Assembly: GCA_036245805.1 (NCBI GenBank)
Contig: BTRK01000001.1
Location: 4,774,001-4,838,000, forward strand
Reading direction: 5' to 3'
Origin: Pristionchus mayeri
Lineage: Eukaryota > Nematoda > Chromadorea > Rhabditida > Neodiplogasteridae
Length of the DNA stretch: 64,000 nt
Shown: piece by piece, positions 47,011-57,993 of the stretch
How the letters are laid out: each line of letters opens with the position of its first letter
Position numbering within the stretch: the stretch's first letter is position 1
Translations under genes and position numbers: made by a program
Notes under the pieces: generated by a model
Database searches by the model: none
What the model saw: only the letters and a program-made list of their open reading frames with translations
What the model was told of the DNA's origin: nothing

Positions 47011-47150
47011 TTAGTTCGTTCAGATGGGTGGGTATGAGCAAAAAAGCAAAAAAAAATTAGTTCGTTCAGATGGGTGGGTATGAGCAAAAAAACAAAAAAA
47101 ATTAGTTCGTTCAGATGGGTGGGTATGAGCAAAAAAGCAAAAAAATTTCA
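47011..47150. repeat. Tandem repeat, 3 units of 45-46 bp
   Basis: TTAGTTCGTTCAGATGGGTG GGTATGAGC plus an A-rich spacer, at 47011, 47057 and 47102. The matching single inverted unit lies near 47655-47690, so the expansion happened in only one arm of the foldback. Confidence 0.85.
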
Positions 47151-49804
47151 GTTTTGTATAGAGCACCAATGATACATTCTAAAATAAAAATATGGAAAAA
47201 ATAAAAAGGTCGGTTTTTGAGATATTGACTAAAAACGACTAAATCATAAAATAAAGCCAGTTTGTGATAAGCTCGATAGCCTACCGTACCCCATCCTGAT
47301 TGCACTACTCGATAAACTAAATCGATTAGCACAAGCAGAAATTCGATATTCCTTCGCGCGCGCGGGAGCGCAGGTCTTTAAAAGCTACCGTAACCCATGT
47401 GGAATTACGGTATCTTTTAAATTCCTGCGCTCCCGCGCGCGCAAAGGAATATCGAAATTCTATTAATGCTAATCGATTACCCCCATGGGGAACTGCATCT
47501 AGGCTACTGCGGTAGGCTATCGAGCTTATCACAAACTGGCTTTATTTTAAGATTTAGTCGTTTTTAGTCAATATCTCAAAAAACGACCTTTTTATTTTTT
47601 CCATATTTTTATTTTAGAATGTATCATTGGTGCTCTATACAAAACTGAAATAAAAATTGCTCATACTCACCCATCTGAATGAGCTGGATTTTTTATTTTC
47701 TAAAAATATCGAAAATTTATTTTTTTTCGACGATATTAAAACGGATCAAGATGAAACTTAGTGCGCATGATCACTTGATTTTTTTGCATTTTTAAGATAT
47801 CGTTCGTTCGAAATGGATACGAAAAATAAAATTTCGAAAATTTTTGAAATTACTATTTTTCCTGGAAAGCGTTAGCTGTAGGGCTCCATAAGCGACCTAC
47901 GTGCTATACTCGCTGAGTACTATCTGTACACGCATTTTGGAGGAATTCCATTTTTCGAACTTTGCCAAGCATATGTCCACTGGCTCAGATAGTCTCTCAT
48001 AATTCATAATTGGAAAACTGATCAAACAAATGCAATTCTCTTGATGAATAGTCCTCTATGTCACAGTAAATTTCGCATTCCTTTGGCATATTTCGCATGA
48101 TATCATGCAAGTAATACAGATTTCTATGGAATGGTTCACGCTAGATGAAATCTAGTTGGAAGAGCTTATACGTTGCTGTCCTTGACTCGTTTGTAGTCCT
48201 GGATGATCTCGCAGCTTCCAACGGTGCTTCTGCAAATTCACAATTATTTATATTTCAACGAACTTCAGGACGGAATTGCTGCTCGTCGCCTTTCATTCAC
48301 ATAACCTACATCGAAAACCTAAGTTTACTGTTTATGATTTTTTGTTTGTCAAGTAGGACGTAGTTACTCACTGGGCAAGGGCGAGCATATAAAACACGTA
48401 TAACGAGTCAGTTGAGGTGTGCGGGAATATTTTGAAAATGTGTATCACGATTTTTTATCGTTTTAGATCAAACATAAATTATTTAAATAGAAAAGTCTGC
48501 GTCAGTTAATATTTTTTTTTTAAATTTTCGCACACTAGATTCGACTCAATTTTTTCATCATCCTCTAGTTTCTTGATCCACCGAAAAATCAACTGCCAAG
48601 AAGCTCATTTGATAACATTGGAAGCCCAAGACGGTCTACCATTCCCATTTTTTTCTCATCAGCCAAATATATACTGTAGTGCCCTCCGTAACGCTCTCTG
48701 CATCCGTAGATCGCATTGCGTCATAAGTGATGCTTATGTCAGTCTGAATTGAAATGGATTTTGCATGGTACTGTACGATCAATTGGCTTTGTTGTAAAAC
48801 ATCAGTCATTTGGTAAAACTGTGAAACTTGATACTGGCTGTGAAGACAACCCCGAAAAACTTGTGTTATACATGAATTTCCTCATCTTGGCACACGGGAG
48901 AAGGGAGAATTCGACACTATTGTGCACTATCTACGTTCTCCATGATGACGTTATCCTCCTGGCGTATAGTATTGCAATACCCATCGATCGCCTCCTCCAG
49001 TAGCCACCACAAGACTTCCATGCGATCACACCCGCCTGCAACAAAGAGATGTTGGGAAATAAAAAAGAAAATGACTTAAACTCAATCGTCTGAATATTTC
49101 AAATAAATATATCTATGTTTGGTTCAGCTCGAAAGGATACAATCATCAAAGGTAGAGATTCACTCAATACCTAGACAACTCACTGGCGCACAAAATTGGT
49201 TGACCAATTCTATAGAATTTCCCCTTTGTGTTTTTCTGGCGCTATGAGGGATGCTGTTGACCGTTACATTCAATGAGATTGTGGCCATTTTCAAACAATA
49301 AATTCTTCCTGATTTAAATTATATTAATAGCTCAAAATTTTCCTCTTTGTTTCGCGTTTCTCTGTCACTACGAGGGATGGAGTCGTGCCTTTCACCCAAT
49401 GCCACCGAAGTTTTCGATCCAACAAAAGCCCACCAGATATCTTCTCCATGGGCGCCGCACACGACCTCTCGTTCGTCGAAGTGGATACATGTAATATTCA
49501 ATTGATTAATCACATCTAGATCTTCTACCGTAATCACAACTCAAATCACACCTCGCAATCTTGATCGGCAACGAGTCGAAAGTGCAGCCCCCTCTATCCC
49601 TTCCAGGCGATCACCCCTGAAATAAAAAAAATAGAGAACAATTGTGACTTATTTGCACACAGAGAGAATTAATGATCAGAACCATACACATTCTTACACA
49701 TCCATACATTCTTATAAAAGCGTTGAGAGATAGCCAGATCAACCAGACGCACAATTTAAATGGTAAAGCTTTTTTTTTGCTTTCTCCTTGTCCAACGGTA
49801 TATC

Positions 49805-50172
49805 GGGGGGGGGGGGGGGGGGTGACAACTGCACAACGGACAACTGCACAACAAATCGCCGTTCGCTTGCGGTTCGACGTAGTGATTGGGGAGTTGCTTC
49901 ATTGTTACCAGTATGTGCTCCCTTACATTTGCATATATAAATCTTGTTACCAGGCGAACATGAGTTTCACTGCCAATCAGCGTATAGGGGGGTCATGGAA
50001 TGTGCATTTCCATGACCCCCTATACGTTGAAACTCATGATCGCCTGTTAACAAGATTTATATATGCAAATGTAGGGAGCACATACTTGTAACAATGAAGC
50101 AATTCCCCAATCGCTACGTCGAACCGCAAGCGAACGGCGATTTGTTGTGCAGTTGTCCGTTATGCAGTTGTC

Positions 50173-50204
<32 letters not shown>
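49805..50204. mobile_element. Palindromic MITE F10 with homopolymeric G/C ends
   Basis: Starts with 18 G (49805-49822) then TGACAACTGCACAACGGACA, and ends with the inverse followed by 31 C (50174-50204). Flanked by an exact 8-bp duplication GGTATATC (49797-49804 and 50205-50212). The arms pair throughout, meeting near 50005 (CATGGAATGTGCATTTCCATG). An 8-bp duplication is characteristic of hAT or P-type transposons. Related copies: 44692-45614 and a half copy at 16398. Confidence 0.88.
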
Positions 50205-50209
<5 letters not shown>

Positions 50210-51673
50210 ATCAAACCAACCAATAACTTCAATTAGTAGGCACCCTCAACCTGTTCAATCTCCCTCTACTACATCACTCTTTACTCACCACTTGTCAGAT
50301 GGATGGCGAGTAGCTTCGTCTCCACTGTTTCTTCAGACGTCGACATCATCGAGGAAACGGAATCCTGAGGATCCATCGAGGAGTACCTGGAAGGGTATTA
50401 TTCCTCGCGCTTCCGTGTTTTCAAAGGCTTTAGGAAATCTCAGTATTCTGCCCTGCTCAATTACGTTGCCGTACCTTGCAGATAAAAATCACACAGATTT
50501 TCACATTTCCCATTCGTGGTTCAAGTATTGCCCAAGATCATCAGTGCTTTTCCCTAATTAATCATAGTTGATCACCCGCCCATTCACTCACTTATTATTG
50601 CCTGTCCTCTTGCATCCATTGGCGATCTTCTCTGGGTATGCACTCGTGATTCGATGATGAACTACAACAAAGAAACATGGATTGGTCGTTTTCTGTTCCA
50701 ACCGGAATATATTTTTCACGGAAGATTCAGTGATACAGTAACGATTTTCTCCATTCAAAAATAATAGTCAAAGGAACACATTCTTCCCATTATTTTAGTA
50801 TTGATCGATAAAATCAGTAGGCAAGAGGATATCAATGGAGACGATGATTCGAAAAAGTATCAATTATACTCACTTATCCATTATTCTCCTCGATTTGTTG
50901 CAACATAAAAATACTCGCGTGGAAGCGAATGCGAAGTTATCGAGTCTGATCGAATTCGAAGAAGGCCATCGGATTGCTACAAAAAAACTAATAATTAATA
51001 CATCTCGAGTTTGTAATCAGCCAGATGTCTATCCTCCACCACGCATATAAGGTGAGACTATTAATTCATCTCGTGTTTCACATGTGATACAGACACATTC
51101 CCTTTTCAGACAGGAAGTATAGAACACTGATCACAGAATGCAACGATTCGGTGATCTTCTCCACCTCATAAATACAAAATAACGCGCAACTCTTGGCTAC
51201 AAATGACTCAGTTCTACTTTTGCCAATTTGGTAGAACGGGACTGAAAGCAGTGTACAGAGAAAAGCGAACAAAGCAACCGTATTCCTTCGACAACATCTC
51301 ATCAATAACATGATGGCATATAAACAAACCTTGTCTACGAGTGCTTCAAGAGGATGCTCGCATCCGCCGTTCTTCTTCTGCCTAATTAAGCCAATTCACA
51401 AACCCAGACAGCCATCCATAGTCCAATACCATTTTCATTCCCTCTCTCACCACTAGCAAAGTGCCCTCTCCGCGATGCTCTCTAGACCCGTTGATCACAT
51501 TTCGTAATGGGTCATGACGACACGCGTCTAAATTGAACAGTTTTTAAAACCCGTCATCCAAGCTGAAATCAGTTTCGTGACAAAGCGATCGATCTTGACA
51601 GGATCCGGAAACTTAAACTTCGATGTGTAAATAACCGCAAAAAATCATCGTTGGTTGATACTTTTTCTCTCAC

Positions 51674-51952
51674 CTTGACACACGCGAGATGCCGTTCACT
51701 ATCGCCTCCGCGTTCACCATGATGAACTTGTCAACCTGGAAATGAAAAATGTAAATTCAAGCCTGCGAGTGTTCGAAATCCATGCTATACTGCGTCGATT
51801 ATCCGTACAAAAGTCAGGCAAATAGTTAGTTCTCGATCCCTTTCTTCCCTTACCATTTCCATGAGCAGTGTGTCTCCGTTGAAGTTGGCCTGTTTACTGA
51901 TTCCGATGCAGTTTGTGACGCTCAGATTGTCAGCGAGGTAGTCCGCTCATGC
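51674..51952 (-). pseudogene. BACK-domain-like exons with a premature stop
   Basis: Exon 51854-51952 reads ADYLADNLSVTNCIGISKQA then NFNGDTLLMEM. It splices in phase 0 to 51674-51735, VDKFIMVNAEAIVNGISRVS. This matches the kelch-like BACK pattern (L..NL...NC.GI...A.......L...VDKFI..N). The second codon after the acceptor of the first exon is TGA (51947-51949) where CGA (R) would be expected, so this copy is probably non-functional unless a downstream acceptor is used. Confidence 0.5.
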
Positions 51953-52429
51953 CTGAGAGATATTTATTGGAGCACCTTGTCCTCGATGGGATCGAATAAT
52001 TGTTAATCGTCTCGAACTAAAGGGCGAGCGCAGCGAGAACATACTAGGATAAATGTCAAACATTTTTTTCTCCAAAAAAACAATCCTTATTCGTATTTAA
52101 TATTGACCATTTTTCTATTCCCAATTGAAAAAAAGAAAACTGTTCATACCTTGACGACGGGAATCATTCGTATCGAGTAGGTTTCCTATTACAGCTCAGC
52201 CACCTACCTGGTACTGACCTCCAGACTGAAATGTAAAATGGATTAGCGGAATGGCTTTACAATTAATAATAAATATTTTTATTAGAAGGCGCTGTCGTCC
52301 CCATATCAACCAATCACCCCTTCAGAAGTATTGAAGAAATTATGAAACAAGGAATAGTGTGCCCATTCTCTTATTTTCTGGAACATAACACAACTCACGT
52401 GGAAGTGTATGCGAAATTAGGGAATTTGC

Positions 52430-52970
52430 TTTTTCCTTTACCGCTAGGAGTCTATGGATTTTATCGACAACTTTACAACCTTTGAAAGATCAAAGATCAA
52501 AGATCAAATCACGCATTGCTGTCCTTAACATACTGGTATCGTCGTGAAAAAAACGAGAAAACAACTGATTAATTGAGAAGGGTTATTTCGGTCGTCCCTA
52601 ACATCCAACTGAACATTCGTGTGTTTTCCTCGCTATCTAGTCCGTGGAATTTCAATCAAATTACTAACTCTGAGAAACCCGATTCATATAACATCCTACG
52701 CGTTTCACACGTTCTACTAATTCCGAGATATTCTCAGCATTTCAATATCTCACTCGTGGTCTTTCTACTCATCCTCATATCCCCCCTTCTGCAGTCTGGC
52801 GCACCTTCGATGCTCCGATTCCAAGTATTCGGCAGATCACCACCCGGTTGTCATGCGATCACTTCCGCTTGCAAGAATGAGAATAAATATTGTGAAATAT
52901 TATAAATAATTATTCTCGGAAAGACTAGAATATTGTACAAAACGAAATTACGAGATCTAAACATCGCATA
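52430..52970. other. Intergenic with possible decayed exons
   Basis: A segment near 52830-52870 resembles the GCDRM exon of the BTB-like cluster in reverse orientation; otherwise unassigned. Confidence 0.3.
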
Positions 52971-53981
52971 TCACGCGTCTTCTGAGAGATTGCAGGACCC
53001 CGCGGAACCAGGAGCCCCAACTTTCAGCACTATCCACAAGATAATTATGCCAGAGTATATTGGGGATGAGAACACTTTCTACGTTGGCCGTTTTTTATAG
53101 AACCGGCTTTTAGGCATTTTCCGGTTCCGCACCCGGCTCTACCGTATTTTAGCTCCCAGATGAGCTGCAACGGTGGCAGTGGGGAAAATTATTTCCAACA
53201 ACTTTTCTGTTGACAAAAAAGTTCGACGGTATCAACTTCATATTGAAATTTACAAAAAACTGCAATCCAAACCAGAAAATAAATTCTACCGGCTCAGAGA
53301 CCCCACCCTTTCAAGTATGCGGTGCTCATATTCGGAATCTCCATGCCCGATTCTATCAGAAAAAAAATATAACCGAACTCCTTAGGCGTGACAAGTGGTC
53401 TCCCCAAGGCGAAAATAGCGTCCAACTCGCTCAATTTCAAAATCACTTTATGGAAAATCATCGGATAAAAGCTCCAAAACATGACTATATTGGAGAAAAC
53501 ATAATAAATAAGTAACATAACTCTAATTAACTCGAACGGAAAGCATTTTGGTACTTTTTAAAAAAATCGAAAAAATTTCGAAAAAAATTGTCTCGATTTT
53601 CATGAATTTCGATTTTCATGATTTTCATGGATCTTTTGCAGCCAAATCATATAACACAATGAGATGGTAATGCAGAGGCATGATTTCTTCGAAAAAAATC
53701 CGATTTCGTACACAGAGCCGGAAATTACATACTTTCCGGTTTTGGCTTCCGGCTTTCAATTCAATTCAATTCAATTCTTATCCGCCAGGGTAAGTATATA
53801 GGAAATGTGCAGAGAGTCTTCGATATCTTGCGGTGGATTTGGTTGTATAGCAGACAAGGGATACCACAAATCAAACGCCCCCAGGGTCGCTAGCGGCGCT
53901 GATTCGAGGGAGGGGAGAGATAGGTCTTGAATTTATTTTGAAAATGGGGGACTGGGGCTTGGGTGGGGGCAGCAGGTAGGG

Positions 53982-56822
53982 TTAAAGTCGCAAGAGCGAT
54001 TCGGAAGTAAAGGATATTGCGGGTAATGAGAGAAGGTAACATCGGAAAAGTTTAGGTGAGCTTGTTACGATTTCATTGGAGAGCACGTTCCATCTATCGA
54101 TAGACCTCGTCACAAAACTCGAGTGAGACATAGGAGTAGTGAAAGGCAAAGAAAGACGCAACGCGTGAGCTCTACGAAGATTACGAGTGAGTGGCGAGAT
54201 TTTATAAAGAGAGGAGTGATCGTAAGAGTAGAAGCCATGAATAGACTTATGAAGAAAGAAATCAGAAATTAAACGCCTTTGCTCAAGAGTTTGTAAAGAA
54301 AGAAGGGAAATTCTTTGAGGGTAGGATGTGTACGGAATATTACAACGGGCAAAAAGACGACGCGTAAAGTTACGTTGAACGCTTTCTATCGAATTTGCAA
54401 GAGCAACCGCAGTTGGAGACCATACAACTGAGCAGTATTCGAGTAATGGTCGGATGAAAGTCACAAATGCGCGGCTATACAAGCAATGATCAGAGGAGTA
54501 GAAGCATTTGAACATAATGTTTACTTGGGCTCGTGCTTTTGAGATAATTTTGGTGATATGATCATTAAACTTTAGCGAAGGCTGCATAAGGATGCCCAGG
54601 TCTTTCATGGAAGGTGACACAGACAGAGGTTTACCATTGATGAAATACTGGGTTCGGGGGGATAGGGGACCATAATTAACGACAGTGCATTTAGTTTCAT
54701 TAAGGGAAAGATTCCACTCTTGAGACCAAACAAATATTAAGTCAATTGATGACTGGAGGAAATGGGAGTGAAGAGGAGCTTTTGCATAGATCTTAAGATC
54801 ATCTGCATAAATACCGTATTTAACTTCAGAAGGAAGTCTTTTAGCCAGGTCATTAACAAATAGAATGAATAAAAGAGGTCCAATGCAAGATCCTTGAGGC
54901 ACTCCTGAGGTGATAATTGTGGGAGAAGACATAATATTTTCGATAATTACGCATTGAGATCTATTCGGAAGATAATTTGCGATCCATGAAACTATATGCG
55001 TAGAGAAGCCAAGGTTTGCGAGTTTGAACAATAAAAGGCGGTGATCTATGCTATCAAATGCTTTTTTAAAATCAAAGTAAATAGTATCAAATGAGGATTT
55101 CTGAGAAAGGAACTCAAGATAATGTGAATGAGTCTGAACAAGCTGGGTGCACGTGGATCGGTGTAGACGGAAACCAGCTTGGTAAGGATCTAAGAGATTA
55201 TTTGCATCTAGGTATTCTATAATTTCAAAAATTAGAATTTTCTCGAAAATTTTCGTGACTGAGCATGTAAGACTAATAGGCCTAAAATTATTAATAGCAT
55301 TAGAGGAAGTTTTAGGGATGGGTTTTACTATGGCTTTTTTCCAAATCTTAGGGGTTGAATTATTAAGCAAAGATTTGTTGAAAATTATTAACAAAGGAGA
55401 GATAATGGAGAATTTGCATCTAGAATAGACAATATTAGGTATCCCGTCGGGGGAAAGATTACGTTTAGGAGACAATGATCTGATTGCAATGAGAATTTGC
55501 GATACTGAGATAGACGGCAGGTCAAATTTGGGCGAACTATGAGAGTCGGCCAGCGGCAATAAAGGAGAACGGAGAGGAGAGGAAGAGACAGATGCAAAAT
55601 ATTTTGAAAAGGCTTGTGCCTTTTCCAAACTAGTCAACAACTTAGTACCATCAACATCAATGATTCCAGGCGGTGCTGAATTACCAGATTTGAGGCGTGA
55701 TTTGCACAAACTGTAATACGCCTTTGGATTTTTCGACTCAATAACACGCGATTCGACTCTCACATAATGCGCTCTTAAAGCTTTCTCAAAACGTTTGGAT
55801 AGCTTCTTTGCATGTACGCTATTCGGAGCAAGAGAAGTCGCTCTCTCAGATTGGATATGGAGATTATGCATATATGGGGGATAGGCCGAGAAAGTAGAAG
55901 GGGAAGATTTAGGGACGAAAGTGTCAAGAGTGTAATTAACGAAATCGGAGAAATAATTGTAGGCTTCATCAATGTCAAGAGTAGAGAGGGCAATAGTCCA
56001 ATTATGAGACGAAATGAGATGGTTAATTGAATCCCAATCAGCCAAATGATATTTTCTGAATGGTATGAAATCGCGAGTTGGGGGAGGAGGGATGCCCAAT
56101 GAGAAGGAAATACTCGTATGATCGGAAAAAGGAAGGGACGGATTCACATTGAACACAATATTACGGTTACAAAGAATCACATGTAAAATATTTTCACCGC
56201 GCGTTTTGAAATTTACAAACTGACTCATGTGATGGTCGGAAGCAAAAGTAAGAAAGTCATTTTGTGAAGGAGCAGTAAAATTTACCCAATCAATAGTCGG
56301 GAAGTTAAGGTCACCACAAATAAGGAAGGGGGTATCAGTGATGAGGGGTGTGACAAATAAGAGGAACGATTCAAGAGAAGCAGAGGTACAAGAGGGAGAA
56401 CGATAGATCATGCAAATGCGTACTTTTTTGAAAGGTATGCTAATGCAATTAGATGAGTGGTGAATATCAATAATGACAGATTCGATACCGTTACAGGAAA
56501 AAGTGCTAACAAGAATGGGGTTTAGGAGAGGAGAGGACAGAATGGCCACTCCACCACCTCGCGAAGTAACTGAAGTAGAGGGGCGATCTTTTCGGAAAAC
56601 TACATAATCATCGTTAGAACACAAGAGATATGCATCACTCTCGTCCTCACGCAGCCAAGTCTCACTCAAAAGAATAAGATGGTAACCTAATGACTTAATA
56701 TACGATAACAAATGTGTCTTTCGACGGATGGAACGGGCATTGCTCAAAAAAAGCTCAATAGAAGAAGAAAAATATGGAAGAGGGTTTGGGATTAGCGAAA
56801 GTACCTTCCTGCCGCACCCGTC
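53982..56822 (-). CDS. LINE ORF2: AP endonuclease and reverse transcriptase
   Basis: The open frame after the ORF1 stop runs to a stop at 53982-53984. From the TTG at 56747 it has 921 codons. The endonuclease starts with ELFLSNARSIRRK, then SETWL (residues 28-32), GDLNFPTIDW (145-154) and PFSDHTS (206-212). RT motifs are FRPISL (488-493), DFKKAFDSIDH (559-569), GVPQGSCIGPLLFILFVND (615-633) and the catalytic YADD (647-650). The C-terminal LEQRRL..DRWNVLS block matches CR1/Jockey-type elements. It nicks target DNA and copies element RNA by target-primed reverse transcription. There is no internal stop or frameshift. There is also no ATG before the endonuclease: the frame is continuous with ORF1 apart from one TAG. 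Confidence 0.93.
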   Translation of the reverse strand, partial: DGCGRKVLSLIPNPLPYFSSSIELFLSNARSIRRKTHLLSYIKSLGYHLILLSETWLREDESDAYLLCSNDDYVVFRKDRPSTSVTSRGGGVAILSSPLLNPILVSTFSCNGIESVIIDIHHSSNCISIPFKKVRICMIYRSPSCTSASLESFLLFVTPLITDTPFLICGDLNFPTIDWVNFTAPSQNDFLTFASDHHMSQFVNFKTRGENILHVILCNRNIVFNVNPSLPFSDHTSISFSLGIPPPPTRDFIPFRKYHLADWDSINHLISSHNWTIALSTLDIDEAYNYFSDFVNYTLDTFVPKSSPSTFSAYPPYMHNLHIQSERATSLAPNSVHAKKLSKRFEKALRAHYVRVESRVIESKNPKAYYSLCKSRLKSGNSAPPGIIDVDGTKLLTSLEKAQAFSKYFASVSSSPLRSPLLPLADSHSSPKFDLPSISVSQILIAIRSLSPKRNLSPDGIPNIVYSRCKFSIISPLLIIFNKSLLNNSTPKIWKKAIVKPIPKTSSNAINNFRPISLTCSVTKIFEKILIFEIIEYLDANNLLDPYQAGFRLHRSTCTQLVQTHSHYLEFLSQKSSFDTIYFDFKKAFDSIDHRLLLFKLANLGFSTHIVSWIANYLPNRSQCVIIENIMSSPTIITSGVPQGSCIGPLLFILFVNDLAKRLPSEVKYGIYADDLKIYAKAPLHSHFLQSSIDLIFVWSQEWNLSLNETKCTVVNYGPLSPRTQYFINGKPLSVSPSMKDLGILMQPSLKFNDHITKIISKARAQVNIMFKCFYSSDHCLYSRAFVTFIRPLLEYCSVVWSPTAVALANSIESVQRNFTRRLFARCNIPYTSYPQRISLLSLQTLEQRRLISDFFLHKSIHGFYSYDHSSLYKISPLTRNLRRAHALRLSLPFTTPMSHSSFVTRSIDRWNVLSNEIVTSSPKLFRCYLLSLPAISFTSESLLRL

Positions 56823-57743
56823 CTAGGCCCGAGTCACCGTGTTGTTGGCAGAGGTTCCAGTTGAATTCGTTGGTTTGAGGTCAGAGAGGATTGATTGGTC
56901 CATTGAAGAGTTTCCTGTTGTTTCATTACGGGAAGATTCGAAACCGCGTGGCGGTCTGTTTTTGTAACCATTGGGCAGAGGGCGAGGGGTTCCGGCAAAC
57001 TTGTACAACTTCTCATCACGTACACCGTAGAAGAGTGCTTCCTTTTCGCAATTCAGTTTGTAGGCATCGATTCGAGCCTTTTTCTCCAATTCGAGCTCAA
57101 AAGGGCACAAGTCACGTCGAATGTAGTTTCCGGAGACTTTGGTAACAGCAGCGGGGCGGGAGGATCGAACGGCAGACAGGAAAGCGTCACGGAGCTTAGG
57201 AGAGGGCATCGCAATCTTCATTATTCTGTTCTTTCGATCTCCCTTGACCTGCGGGTGACGGTGATGGCTGATTGATCCACTAGCGAAAGCCTGCGTCAAT
57301 TCGGGCACATTGAGCTCTGAGATGAGTTCCTCAACGGCCTTCTGATCGGCCTGTGCAGTCTCCGTAGGGGAGGCGCACTCCTGGCGTCCAACCCAGACAG
57401 CACGGGAGTCCTTGTCCGCGTAGACAGAGGCGTCCTTGATGGCCTGCTTCACGGCCGTGTACGTGGTGGTAGAGGGATAGGGAGGGGTCTGGTTGAGTGA
57501 CTTGTCCAGCATCTCCTTCATCACGGCCATCTCCAGAGTGTTACACTCACATTTGGGGATAGAGTCCAATTTGCTGTGCAGTGACTCCAGCAGCGTGATG
57601 ATCTTCCCTGCTGCTTCGTCAAGCTTCACTCCTTTGGACGATTCAGTCATTGTAGAGGGCGGGAAGAGGAGAAAAAGAGCGAGGGAGAGAGAGGAAATTG
57701 GGGAGGAACCGCTCGCGACGACTGAGAATGATCGGAATGACAA
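56823..57743 (-). CDS. LINE ORF1: probable RNA-binding protein
   Basis: 306 codons from 57743, or 275 from the ATG at 57648-57650 (MTESSKGVKLDEAAGKII), which looks more natural. Early residues resemble a coiled coil (AAGKIITLLESLHSKLDS) followed by a cysteine pair. The middle to C-terminal part (KNRIMKIAMPSPKLRDAFLS, IRRDLCPFELELEKKARIDA) matches the esterase-free ORF1 type common in nematode and insect CR1-like elements, which binds element RNA. It ends in VTRA and TAG (56823-56825), in the same reading frame as ORF2. Confidence 0.82.
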   Translation of the reverse strand: MSFRSFSVVASGSSPISSLSLALFLLFPPSTMTESSKGVKLDEAAGKIITLLESLHSKLDSIPKCECNTLEMAVMKEMLDKSLNQTPPYPSTTTYTAVKQAIKDASVYADKDSRAVWVGRQECASPTETAQADQKAVEELISELNVPELTQAFASGSISHHRHPQVKGDRKNRIMKIAMPSPKLRDAFLSAVRSSRPAAVTKVSGNYIRRDLCPFELELEKKARIDAYKLNCEKEALFYGVRDEKLYKFAGTPRPLPNGYKNRPPRGFESSRNETTGNSSMDQSILSDLKPTNSTGTSANNTVTRA

Positions 57744-57774
57744 AAATATGTTCTCTATGGAACATTAAGCGGTC

Positions 57775-57993
57775 TAGTTATTTATATTTATTATTAACTA
57801 TAAAAGAACACATTTTACGCGGAAAGGAAGATTTTTGGAATATATGATAGTCGTGCATTTTGTAAATCGTAATTGTATTTTCGAAGTGTAATTTCAGCTG
57901 CAACTGGATCTACGCTGAAACTTATTGTTAGAATCCTTCCTTGTAGCAGAAAATGTGTGTATTTATAGTTATTATTAAATATAAATAACTAGA
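57775..57993. mobile_element. Short MITE abutting the LINE 5' end
   Basis: CTAGTTATTTATATTTATTA near 57773 is the inverse of the sequence ending at 57993 (TAATAAATATAAATAACTAG with one or two changes). About 220 bp, AT-rich, non-coding. Confidence 0.7.

Larger units (their letters stand above)
46546..47999. mobile_element. F1 foldback element, copy e (left end altered)
   Basis: The right end GGCTCAGATAGTCTCTCA is followed by TA. Palindromic centre 47130-47680 with CGCGCGCGGGAGCGCAGG / inverse and CTATCGAGCTTATCACAAAC / inverse. The left half starts in F1 sequence (TATTTAGTGTTCTAGATC, 46550-46567), but the left terminal repeat is missing. Carries a small MITE and a tandem repeat. Confidence 0.75.
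48140..52420 (-). pseudogene. BTB/BACK (kelch-like) gene-family fragments, third cluster
   Basis: On the minus strand: a BTB end (NFAYTST, donor at 52398), BACK-like exons (51854-51952, 51674-51735), a BTB-helix exon (51330-51377, GGCEHPLEALVDK), a deleted BTB exon near 50900-50985, an exon with RSDRETRN (49319-49537), GGCDRMEVLWWLLEE (about 48965-49025) and repeated SCEIIQDYKRVKDSN (about 48165-48230). Corresponding splice sites are visible. Similar units recur with changes, so this is a tandem family of which several members are disrupted. In kelch-like proteins BTB and BACK bind Cullin-3. The role of these fragments is unknown. Confidence 0.45.
53756..57774 (-). mobile_element. CR1/L2-like non-LTR retrotransposon, apparently full coding length
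   Basis: Minus-strand element with ORF1 (306 codons) and an endonuclease-RT ORF2 (over 900 codons). It ends in a (TTGAA)n pentanucleotide tail at 53757-53777, typical of CR1/L2-type elements that end in short reiterations. It inserted near the centre of the F2 foldback. The 5' boundary is uncertain because a MITE abuts it (57775-57993). Confidence 0.9.

Noticed and set aside
56747..56747. TTG as a genuine ORF2 start codon
   Set aside because: It is simply the first alternative start in an open frame; the frame is open upstream back to the ORF1 TAG, and endonuclease homology already begins around it.
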